NCBI GenBank assembly: GCA_003255065.1
Contig: QAOA01008029.1
Span: 210,068 to 274,067, forward strand
From: Cercis canadensis
Taxonomy: Eukaryota; Streptophyta; Magnoliopsida; Fabales; Fabaceae
DNA: 64,000 nt
Direction of reading: 5' to 3'
The notes under the pieces are model-generated. The model was not told the origin of the DNA. It did not search any database and saw only the letters and a list, made by a program, of their open reading frames with translations. Shown one piece after another: positions 1-11,569 of the stretch (position 1 is the first letter of the stretch; every line of letters begins with the position of its first letter). Position numbers and translations under genes: made by a program.

Positions 1-453
1 AGTCAGATATAGGGATGAACCGAAAAAGAGTCCCAGGGCAGATATAGTGACTCAACAGGAAACAGTCCCGTCCCAGATACAGTGAACCATAAGAAAAATA
101 TATGAATCAGAAATTGGGATGAACAGAAACAGGGTCCCGGGGCAGATTTAGTTACTCACAAGGAAACAGTCCCGTCCCAGATACAATGGACCATAACAAA
201 AATATCCGAGTCAGAAATAGGGATGAACCGAAACAGGGTACCGAGGAAGATATAGTGACTCCCCAGGAAACAGTCCCGTCCCAGATAAAGTGGGCCATAA
301 GAAAAATATCTGAGTCAGAAACAGGGATGAACCGAAAGAGGTACAGTCTCGTCACAGATACAGTGAACCATAAGAAAAATATCCGAGTCAGAAACAGGGA
401 TGAACCGAAAGAGGGACTTGGGGCAGATATAGTGACTCACCAAGAAACAGTCC
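1..453 (-). repeat. 104-bp satellite, inverted segment
   Basis: About 4.4 monomers of the same satellite that fills the window, but read on the minus strand: the + strand shows the reverse-complement signatures GGGATGAACCGAAACAGGG and GGAAACAGTCCCGTCCCAG. The inverted block starts before the window and ends near 453/454, where CAAGAAACAGTCC (reverse orientation) runs directly into TGACTTATATATTTTAC (forward orientation). The open frame of 96 codons crossing this junction is repeat read-through, not a gene. Orientation is certain; the extent to the left is unknown. Confidence 0.95.
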
Positions 454-3400
454 TGACTTATATATTTTACTTGTAAATCACTGAATTTGGGACGGGACAG
501 TTTCCTGGTGAGTCACTATATCTGGTCCGGGACCCTGTTTCGGTTCATCCCTGTTTCTGACTCAGATATTTTTCTTATAGATCACAGAATCTGGGACGGG
601 ACATTTTTCTGGTAAGTCACTATATTGGTCCGAGACCCGGTTTTGGTTCATTCCTCCTTCTGACTCGGATATTTTTTTTGTGTTTCCCTGTATCTGGGAC
701 GGGACACTTTCCTAGTGGGTCACTATATTTGGGCCGGGAACCTGTTTCGGTTCATTCCTATTTCTGACTCAGATATATTTCTTGTAGATCACTGAATCTG
801 GGACGGGATAGTTTCCTAGAGGGTCACTATATCTGGACTGGGACACTGTTTCGGTTCATCCCTTTTTCTGACTCATATATTTTACTTGTAAATGACTGAA
901 TTTGGGATGGGACAGTTTCCTGGTGAGTCACTATATTTGGTCCGGGACCCTGTTTCGGTTCCTCCCTGTTTCTGGGTCTGATATTTTTCTTGTAGATCAC
1001 TGAATCTGGGACGGGACAGTTTCCTGGTGAGACACTATATCCGGTCCGGGACTCTATTTCGATTTATCCCTATTTCTAACTCGAATATTTTTTTTGTGTT
1101 TCCCTATAACTAGGACGGGAAAGTTTTCTGGTAAGTCACTATATCTGGTCTGGGATCCTGTTTCGGTTCATTCCTCTTCTTGACTCAGATATTTTTCTTG
1201 TAAATCACTGAATCTGGGACGGGACAGTTTCCTGGTGAGTCACTATATCTGGACCGCAACCCTGTTTTGGTTCATCCGTGTTTCTGACTCAGATACTTTT
1301 CTTGTAGACCACTGAATCTGGGACTGGACAGTTTCCTGGAGAGTCACTATATCTGGACGGGGACCCTGTTTTGGTTCATCCCTGTTTCTAACTTAGATAT
1401 TTTTCTTGTAGATCACTGAATCTGGGATGGGACAGTTTCCTGGAAGGTCACTATATCTGGACCGGGACCCTGTTTCGGTTAATCCCTGTTTCTGACTCAT
1501 ATATTTTACTTGTAAATCACTGAATTTGGGACGAGACAGTTTCCTGGTGAGTCACTATATCTGGTCCGGGACCCTGTTTCGGTTCCTCCCTATTTTAGAG
1601 TCAGATATTTTTCTTGTAGATCCTTGAATTTGGGACGGGACAGTTTCCTGGTGAGACACTATATCCTGTCCGAGACCCTGTTTTGGTTTATCCCTATTTC
1701 TAACTTGAATATTTTTTTGTGTTTCTCTTTAACTGGGACCGGACAGTTTTCTGGTAAGTCAGCATATCTGGTCCGGGACCCTGTTTCGGTTCATCTCTGT
1801 TTCTGACTCAAATATTTTACTTGTGAATCACTGAATCTGGGACGGGACAGTTTCCTGGTGAGTCACCATATCTGGACTGGGACCTTGTTTCGGTTCATCT
1901 GTGTTTCTGATAGATATTTTTCTTTTAGATCACTGAATCTAGGGCGAAACAGTTTTCTGGTAAGTCACTATATCTGGTCCGGGACCCTATTTCGGTGCAT
2001 TCTTCTTTCTGACTTGGATATTTTTTTTGTGTTTCCCTGTATCTGGGACGGGAAACTTGCCTAATGGGTCACTATATCTGGTCTGAGACCTTGTTTCGGT
2101 TCATCCCTGTTTCTGACTCAGATATTTTTCTTGTAGATCACTAAATCTGGGACGGGACAGTTTCCTGGAGACTCGCTATATCTGGACCAGGACCCTGTTT
2201 CAATTCATCCCTGTTTCTGACTCAGATATTTTTCTTGTAGATCACTGAATTTGGGACGAGACAATTTTCTGGTAAGTCACTATATCTGGTCCAGGACCTT
2301 GTTTCGGTTCATCCCTGTTTCTCACTCGGATATTTTTCTTACGTTTTCCTGTATCTTGGACGAGACAGTTTCCTGTTGTGTCACTATATCTGGTCCGGGA
2401 CAATCTTTCGATTCCTCCCTATTTCTGACTCAGATATTTTTCTTGTAGATCACTGAATATAGGATGGGACAGTTTCCTGGTGAGTCATTCTATCTGGTAT
2501 GTGACCCTATTTCGGTTTATACCTCTTTCTGACTCAGATATTTTTCTTGTGTTTCCCTTTAACTGGGACGGAACAGTTTTCTGGTAAATCACTATATCTG
2601 GTCCGGGACCCTGTTTTGGTTCATCCCTGTTTCTGACTTGGATATTTTTCTTGTGTTTCCCTTGATCTGGGACGGGAAAGTTTTCTGGTAAGTCACTATA
2701 TCTGGTCTGGCATTCTGTTTCGGTTCATCCTTATTCGTGACTCAGTCATTTTTCTTGTAAATCACTGAATCTGGGACGGGACAGTTTCCTGGTGAGTCAC
2801 TATATCTGGACCGGGACCCTGTTTCGGTTCATCCATGTTTCTGACTCATATATTTTTCTTGTAGATCATTAAAACTGGGACGGGACTACTTCCTGGTGAG
2901 TCACTATATCTGGTCCGGAACCCTGCTTCGGTGTATCACTATTTTTGACTCGAATATTTTTCTTGTGTTTCTCTTTAACTGGGACGGGACACTTTCCTAG
3001 TAGGTCACTATTTCTGGTCCGAGACCCTATTTCGGTTCATCCCTGTTTCTGACTCAGATATTTTTCTTGTAGATCACTGAATCTGGGACGGGACAGTTTC
3101 TTGGAGAGTCACTATATCTGGACCGGGACCCTGTTTCGGTTCATCCCTGTTTCTGACACAGATATTTTTCTTGTAGATCACTGAATTTGGGACGGGACAG
3201 TTTCCTGGTGAGTCATTATATCTGGTCCGGGACCCTATTTCGGTTTATCCCTATTTCTGACTCAGATATTTTTCTTGTGTTTCTCTTTAACTTGGACGGG
3301 ACAGTTTTTTGGTAAGTCACCATATCTGGTCCGGGACCCTGTTTCGGCTCATCCCTGTTTCTGACTCAGATATTTTTCATGTAGAGCACTGAATCTTGGA

Positions 3401-3597
3401 CGGGAATGTTTCCTGGTGAGTCACTATATCTGGTCCGGGAACCTGTTTCGGTGTATCCCTGTTTTTGACTCGAATATTTTTCTTGTGTTTCTCTTTAACT
3501 GGGACGGGACACTTTCCTAGTAGGTCACTATATCTGGTCTGAGACCCTGTTTCGCTTCATCCCTATTTCTGACTCAGATATTTTTCTTGTAGATCAC

Positions 3598-3620
3598 TGA
3601 ATCTGGGACCGTGTTTCGGT
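3598..3620 (+). repeat. Truncated monomer (about 40-bp internal deletion)
   Basis: ATCTGGGACC is followed directly by GTGTTTCGGTTC, so the stretch from the first GGGAC of the monomer to the second GGGACC is missing. The monomer is about 64 bp. The breakpoints coincide with GGGAC, which occurs at both ends of the missing segment, consistent with slippage or recombination between short direct repeats. Confidence 0.75.
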
Positions 3621-6600
3621 TCATCCCTGTTTTTGACTAAGATATTTTTCTTGTAGATCACTGAATCTCGGACAAGATAGTGTTCTGGTAAGTCACTATA
3701 TCTGGTCCAGGAACCTGTTTCGGTTCATCCCTGTTCCTGACTTAGATATTTTTCTTGTAAATCACTGAATCTGGAACGGGACAATTTTCTAGTGAGTCAC
3801 TATATCTGGACAGGGACCCTGTTTCGGTTCATCCGTGATTCTAACTCAGATTTTTTTCTTGTGGATCTCTGAAACTGGGACGGGACAGTTTCCTGGTTGG
3901 TCACTATATCTGGTCTGGACACAGTTTCGGTTTATCCCTATTTCTGACTCGGATATTTTTCTTGTGTTTCTCATTAACTGGGACGGGACGGTTTTTTTGT
4001 ATGTCACTATATGTGGTCCGGGACCCTGTTTCAGTTCATTCCTGTTTCTGACTCGGATATTTTTCTTGTAGATCACTGAATCTGGGACGGGACAGTTTCT
4101 TGGTGAGTCACTATATCTGGTCCGGGACCCTGTTTCGGTTTATCCTTATTTCTGACTTGGATATTTTTCTTGTAGATCATTGAATCTGGGACGGGACCGT
4201 TTTCTGGTAAGCCACTATATCCTATTCGGGGCCCTATTCCGGTTCATTCCTCTTTCTGACTCAGATATTTTTCTGGTAGATCACTGAATCTGGGACGAGA
4301 CAATTTTGTGGTAAGTCACTATATCTGGTCCAGGACCTTGTTTCGGTTCATCCCTGTTTCTCAATCGGATATTTTTCTTGTGTTTCCCTATATCTTGTAC
4401 GAGAGAGATTTCTGGTGTGTCACTATATCTGGTCCGGGACCCTGTTTCGGTTCCTCCCTGTTTCGGACTCAGATATTTTTCTTGTAGATCACTAAATCTG
4501 GGATGGGACAGTTTCCTTGTGAGTCACTATATCTGGTCTGGGACCCTGGTTCGGTTTATCCCTATTTCTAACTCGGATATTTTTCTTGTGTTTCCCTTTA
4601 ACTGGGACGAGACAGTTTTCTGGTAAATGACTATATCTGGTCCGGGACCCTGTTTCGTTTCATCCATGTTTTTGACTTAGATATTTTTCTTGTGTTTCCC
4701 TTGATCTGGGGCGGGAAAGTTTTCTAGTAAGTCACTATATTTGGACTGGGATCCTGTTTCGGTTAATCCCTGTTCCTGACTCAGCTATTTTTCTTGTAAA
4801 TCACTGAATTTGGGACGGGACAATTTCCTGATGAGTCACTATATCTGGACCAGGACCCTGTTTCGGTTCATCCGTGATTCTAACTCAGATTTTTTTCTTG
4901 TGGATCACTGAAACTGGGACGGGACAGTTTCCTGGAGGGTCACTATATCTGGTCTGGACACAGTTTCGATTTATCCCTATTTCTGTCTCGGATATTTTTC
5001 TTCTGTTTCTCTTTAACTGGCATAGGACAGTTTTCTAGTAAATGACTATATCTGGCCCGGGACCTTGTTTCGTTTCATCCATGTTTTTGACTTAGATATT
5101 TTTCTTGTGTTTCCCTAGATCTGGGACGGGAAAGTTTTCTGGTAAGTCACTATATCTGGTCCAGGAACCTGTTTCGGTTCATCCCTGTTCCTGACTCAGA
5201 TATTTTTCTTGTAAATCACTGAATCTGGGACGGGACAATTTCCTGGTGAGTCACTATATCTAGACAGGGACCTTGTTTCGGTTCTTCTGTGATTCTAACT
5301 CAGATTTTTTTCTTGTGGATCACTGAAACTGGGGCGAGACAGTTTCCTGGTGGGTCACTATATCTGGTCCGGGACCCTGTTTCGGTTTATCCCTATTTCC
5401 GACTCGAATATTTTTCTTGTCTTTCCCTTTAACTGGGACGGGACAATTTTCTTGTAAGTCACCACATCTGGTCCGGGACCCTCTTTCGGTTCATCCTTGT
5501 TTCTGACTCAGATATTTTTCTTGTAGATCTCTGAATCTGGATGGAACAGTTTCATGGTGAGTCACTATATCTGGTCCGGTACCCTATTTCGGTTTATCCC
5601 TATTTCCGACTCGGATATTGTTCTTATGTTTCCCTTTAACTGGGACGGGACAGTTTTCTGGTAAATCACTATATCAGGTCCGGGGCCCTGTTTCGGTTCA
5701 TCCCTTTTTCTAACTTTGAATATTTTTCTTGTGTTTGCCTTGATCTGGGACATGAAAGTTTTCTGGTAAGTCACTATATCTGGTCTGGGATCCTATTTCG
5801 GTTCATACCTGTTCCTGACTCATATATTTTTCTTGTAGATCACTGAATCTGGGCAGGACAGTTTCCTGGTGAGTCACTAATCTGGTCCGGGACCTTGTTT
5901 CAGTTCATCCCTATTTCTGACTCAGATATTTTTCTTGCGTTTCCCTGTATCTGGGACGAGACAGTTTCCTGGTGAGTCGCTATATTTGGTCCGGGAACTT
6001 GGTTCAGTTCATTCTTGTTTCTAACTGACATATTTTTCTTGTAGATAGTTGAATCTGGGACGGGACAGTTTTCTGGTAAGTCACTATATCTGGTCCGGGA
6101 CCCTGTTTTGGTTCATTCATCTTTCTGACTCGAATATTTTTTTATATTTCCCTGTATCTGGGACGGAAAGCTTTCCTAGTGGGTCAAAATATCTGGTTCG
6201 AGACCCTGTTTCGGTTCATCTCTGTTTCTGACTCAGATATTTTTCTAGATCACTAAATCTGGGACGGGACAGTTTCCTGGTGAGCACTATATCTGGTCTA
6301 GGACCCTGTTTCGTTTCATACCTAATTCTGACTCGGATATTTTTCTTGCGTTTCCCTGTATCTGGGACGAGGCAGTTTCCTGGTTAGTCACTATATCTAG
6401 TCCGGGAACCTGTTTCGGTTCATTCCTATTTCTGACTCATATATTTTTCTTGTAGAACACTGAATCTGGGAAGGGACAGTTTTCGGGAGAGTCACTATAT
6501 CTGGACCGGGATCCTGTTTCGGTTCATCCCTGTTTCTGAGTCAGATATTTTTCTTGTAGTACACTGATTCTGGGACAAGACAATTTTCTGGTAACTCACT

Positions 6601-7500
6601 ATATCTGGTCCAGGACCTTGTTTCGATTCATCCATGTTTCTCACTCGGATATTTTTCTTACGTTTCCCTATATCTGGGACGAGACAGTTTCCTGGTAAGT
6701 CACTATATCTGTTCCGGGACCATGTTTCAGTTTCTCCTTGTTTCTGAATCAGATATTTTTCTTGTAGATCACTGAATCGGGGATGGGACAGTTTCCTGGT
6801 TAGTCACTATATCTGGTTCGGGACCCTATTTCGGTTTATCCATATTTCCGACTCGGATATTGTTCTTCTGTTTCCCTTTAACTAGGACGAGACAGTTTTC
6901 TGGTAAATCATTATATCTACTCCGGGACACTGTTTCGGTTCATCCCTGTTTCTGACTTGGATATTTTTCTTGTGTTTCCTTTGATCTGGGACGGGAAAGT
7001 TTTCTGGTAAGTCACTATATCTGGTCTGGGATCCTGTTTCGGTTCATCCCTGTTCCTGACTCAAATATTTTCCTTGTAGATCACGGAATCTGGGACGGGA
7101 CAGTTTTCTGGTAAGTCACTATATCTGGTCCGAGACCCTGTTTCTGTTTATTCCTCTTCCTGACTCGGATATTTTTTTGGTGTTTCCCTGTATCTGGGAC
7201 GGGACACTTTACTAGTGGGTCACTATAATTGGTCCGAGACCCTGTTTCGGTTCATTCTTGTTTCTGACTCGGATATTTTTCTTGCGTTTCCCTGTATCTG
7301 GGACGAGACAGTTTCCTGGTGAGTCACTATATCTGGTCCGGGAACCTGGTTCGGTTCATTCCTGTTTCTGACTCATATATTTTTCTTGCCGAACACTGAA
7401 TCTGGGACGGGACAGTTTCCTGTAGAGTCACTATATCTGGACCGGGACCCTGTTTCGGTTCATCCCTGTTTCTGACTCAGATAATTTTTTTGTAGATCAC

Positions 7501-8120
7501 TAAATCTGTGATGAGACAGTTTTCTTTTAACTCACTATATCTGGTCCAGGACCTTGTTTCGGTTCATCCCTGTTTCTCACTAGGATATTTTTCTTGTGTT
7601 TCCCTGTATCTGGGACAAGACAGTTTCCTGGTGAGTCACAATATCTGGTCCGGGACCCTGTTTCGGTTCATTCCTGTTTCTGAGTCATATATTTTTCTTG
7701 TAGAACATTGAATCTGGGATGGGAAAGTTTTCTGGATAGTCAATATATCTGGACCGGGACCCTATTTCGGTTCATCCTTGTTTCTGACTCATATTTTTCT
7801 TGTAGATCACTGAATCTGTGATGAGACAGTTTTCTTTTGACTCACTATATCTGGTCTAGGACCTTGTTTCGGTTCATCCCTGTTTCTCACTAGGATATTT
7901 TTCTTGTGTTTCTCTGTATCTGGGACAAGACAGTTTCCTGGTGAGTCACAATATCTGGTCCGGGACCCTGTTTCGGTTCATTCATGTTTCTGACTCATAT
8001 ATTTTTCTTGTAGAACATTGAATCTGGGATGGGAAAGTTTTCTGGATAGTCAATATATCTGGACCGAGACCCTATTTCGGTTCATCCCTTTTTCTGACTC
8101 ATATTTTTCTTGTAGATCAC
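7501..8120 (+). repeat. Trimer higher-order repeat, 310-bp unit, two copies
   Basis: Two consecutive three-monomer units share rare variants at a 310-bp offset (7501 to 7811): CTGTGATGAGACAGTTTTC, CTCACTAGGATATTTTTC, GGGACAAGACAG and GGATAGTCAATATATCTGG. The unit is two bases short of 3 x 104, partly because of a small deletion in ACTCATATTTTTCTTG. Shared private variants show duplication of a trimer rather than independent monomers. Confidence 0.85.
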
Positions 8121-8689
8121 TGAATCTAGGACGGGTCAGTTTCCTCGTGAGTCATTATATCTCGTCCGGGTCCCTGTTTCGGTTTATCCTTATTTCTGAC
8201 TCGGATATTTTTCTTGTGTTTCCCTTTGACTGGGACGGGACAGTTTTCTAGTAAGTCACTATATCTGGTCCGGGACCCTGTTTCGGTTCATCCCTGTTTC
8301 TGACTTGGATATTTCTCTTGTGTTTCCCTTGATCTGGGACAGGAAAATTTTCTTGTAAGTCACTATATCTGGTATGGGATCCTGTTTCGGTTCATTCCTG
8401 TTTCTGACTCAGATATTTTTCTTGTAAATCACTGAATCTGGGACGGGACAGTTTCCTGGGGAGTCACTATATCTGGACCGGGACCCTGTTTCGGTTCATT
8501 CGTCTTTCTGACTCAAATATTTTTCTTTTAGATCACTGAATTTGGGACAGGACTGTTTCCTGGTGAGTCACTATATCTAGTCCGGGACCCTGTTTCGGTT
8601 TGTCCCTATTTTTGACTCGGATATTTTTCTTGTGTTTCTCTTTAACTGGGACGGGACAGTTTTATGGTAAGTCACCATATATGATCCGG

Positions 8690-8715
8690 GAACCTGTTTC
8701 GGTTCATTGAATCTA
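8690..8715 (+). repeat. Truncated monomer junction
   Basis: GTTTCGGTTCATTGAATCTAGG joins the middle of one monomer (GTTTCGGTTCAT) to the start of the next (TCATTGAATCT). The last third of a monomer, including the T-rich tract, is lost. TCAT is common to both sides and is the likely microhomology. Confidence 0.75.
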
Positions 8716-10988
8716 GGACGGGACAGTTTCCTGGTGAGTCACAATGTCTGAACCGAGACCCTGTTTCGGTTCTTCCGTCTTTCTGACTCACATATTTTTC
8801 ATGTGATCACTGAATCTGGGACGTGACAGTTTCCTGGTGAGTCACTATATCTGGTCCGGGACCCTGTTTCGATTTATCCCTATTTCTGAGTCGGATATTT
8901 TTCTTGTCTTTCTCTTTAACTAGGATGGGACAGTTTTCAGGTAAGTCACCATATCTGGTCCGGGACCCTGTTTCGGTTCATCCCTATTTCTGACTTGGAT
9001 ATTTTTCTTGTGTTTCCCTTGATCTGGGACGGGAAAGCTTTCTGGTAAGTCACTATATCTCGTCTGGCATCCTGTTTCGGTTCATCCCTGTTCCTGACTC
9101 AAATATTTTTCTTGTAAATCACTGAATCTGGGACGGGATAGTTTCCTTGTGAGTCACTATATCTGGACCGGGACCCTGTTTCGGTTCATCCGTGTTTCTG
9201 AATCAGAGATCTTTCTTGTAGATCATTGAATGTGGGACGGGACAGTTTCCTAGTGAGTCACTATATCTGGACCGAGACGCTCTTTCGGTTCATTCGTGTT
9301 TCTGACTCAGAAATTTTTCTTCTAGATCACTGAATCTGGGATGGCGTTGTTTCTTGGTGAGTCACTATATCTGGTCCGGGACCCTGTTTCAGTTTGTCCC
9401 TATCTCTGACTCGGATATTTTTTATTTGTTTCTCTTTAACTGGGACGGGACAGTTTTTTGGTAAGTCACCATATCTGGTCCGGGACCCTGTTTCGGTTCA
9501 TCCCTATTTTTGACTCAGATATTTTTCATATAGATCACTTAATCTGGGACGGGACAATTTGCTGGTGAGTCACAATATCTGGACCGACACCCTGTTTCGG
9601 TTCATCCGTGTTTTTGACTCACATATTTTTCATGTAGGTCACTGAATCTGGGACGAGACAGCTTCCTAGTGAGTCACTATATCTGGTCCGGGACCTTATT
9701 CCGATTTATCCCTATTTCTGACTCGGATATTTTTCTTGTCTTTCTCTTTAACTAGGATGGGACAGTTTTCTGGTAAGTCACCATATCTGGTCTGGGACCC
9801 TGTTTCGGTTTATCCATATATTTGACTTAGATATTTTTCTTGTGTTTCTCTTTAACTGGGATGGGACAGTTTTCTGGTAAGTCAGTACATCTGGTCTGGG
9901 ATCCTGTTTCGATTCATCCCTGTTCCTGACTCAGATATTTTTCATATAAATCATTGAATCTAGGACGAGTCTGTTTCCTGGTGAGTCACTATATCTGGTC
10001 CGGGACCCTCTTTCGGTTTATCCCTATTTCTGACATGGATATTTTTCTTGTGTTTCTTTTTATCTGGGTCGGGACAATTTTCTGGTTAGGCACCATATCA
10101 GGTCCGAGACGCTGTTTCGGTTGATCCCTGTTTCTGACTTAGATATTTTTCTTTTAGATCACGAAATCTGGGACGGGAGAGTTTTCTAGTAAGTCACTAT
10201 ATCTGGTCCGAGACCCTGTTTTGGTTCATTCCCCTTTCTGACTCAAATATTTTTCTTGTAAAACCTTGAATATGGGACGAGACAGTTTTCTTTTAAGTCA
10301 CTATATCTGGTCTAGGACCTTGTTTCGGTTCATCCATGTTTCTCACTCGGATATTTTTCTTGTGTTTCCCTGTATCTGGGACGAGACAGTTTCCTGGTGA
10401 GTCACAATATCTGGTCCGGGACCCTGTTTCAATTCATTCCTGTTTCTGACTTATATATTTTTCTTGTAGAACAATGAATCTGGGACGGGACAATTTCCTG
10501 GATAGTCACTATATCTGGACCGGGACCCTGTTTCGGTTCATCCCTGTTTCTGACTCATATATTTTACTTGTAAATCACTAAATCTGGGACGGGACAGTTT
10601 CTTAGAGAGTCACTATATCTGGACCGGGACCCTGTTTCGGTTCATCCCTATTTCTGACTCAGATATTTTTCTTGTAAATCACTGAATTTGGGACGGGATA
10701 GTTTCCTGGAGGGTCACTGTATCTGGACCGGGACCCTATTTCGGTTCATCCCTGTTTTTGACTCAGATATTTTTCTTGTAGATCACTGAATCTGGGACGG
10801 GATAATTTCCTGGAGGGTTAATATATTAGGACCGGGACCCTGTTTCGGTTCATCCCTGTTTTTGGCTCACATATTTTACTTGTAAATCACTGAATTTAGG
10901 ATGAGACAGTTTCCTAGTGAGTCACTATATCTGGTCTGGGACCCTGTTTCGGTTCCTCTCTGTTTCTGACTCATATATTTTTCTTGTA

Positions 10989-11092
10989 GATCACTGAATC
11001 TGGGACGGGACAGTTTCCTGGTGAGTCACTATATCTGGTCCGGGACCCTGTTTCGGTTCATCCGTGTTTCTGACTCAGATATTTTACTTGTA
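10989..11092 (+). repeat. Representative 104-bp satellite monomer
   Basis: A near-consensus monomer, given as a reference for the motifs discussed elsewhere. The next monomer starts exactly 104 bp later at 11093. Inside it: GGGAC repeats; a 5' splice-site-like GTGAGT at 11021-11026; TGAGTCA at 11022-11028; an 11-bp imperfect palindrome GGTCCGGGACC at 11037-11047; a TTCG...A...CG.G stretch at 11051-11067; CTGAC at 11070-11074 inside TGACTCA (11071-11077); and a T-rich end leading to TAG at 11091-11093. What is seen is sequence; any function for these motifs is inference. Confidence 0.9.
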
Positions 11093-11569
11093 GATCATTG
11101 AATCTAGGACGGGACAGTTTTCTGCTGAGTCACTATATCTGGTCTGGGACCCTATTTTGGTTTATCCCTCTTTCTGACTTGGATATTTTTCTTGTGTTTC
11201 CCTTGATCTGGGACGGGAAAATTTTCTGGTAAGACACTATATCTGTTCTGGGATCCTGTTTCGGTTCATCCCTGTTCCTGACTCAGATATTTTTCTTGTA
11301 GATCACAGAATCTGGAACGGGACAGTTTTTTGGTGAGTCACTATATTTGGACCGGGACCCTGTTTCGGTTCATCTCTGTTTCTGACTCAAATATTTTTCT
11401 TGTAGATCACTGAATCTGGGACGAGACGGTTTTCTTTTAACTCACTATATCTGGTCCAGGACATTGTTTCGGTTCATCCCTGTTTCTCACTAGGATATTT
11501 TTCTTGTGTTTCCCTGTATCTGGGACGAGACAGTTTCCTGGTGAGGCACAATATCTGGTCCGGGACCCT

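Noticed and set aside
186..476. 96-codon frame at the left edge
   Set aside because: It crosses the inversion junction and is made of reverse-oriented satellite plus a few forward bases.
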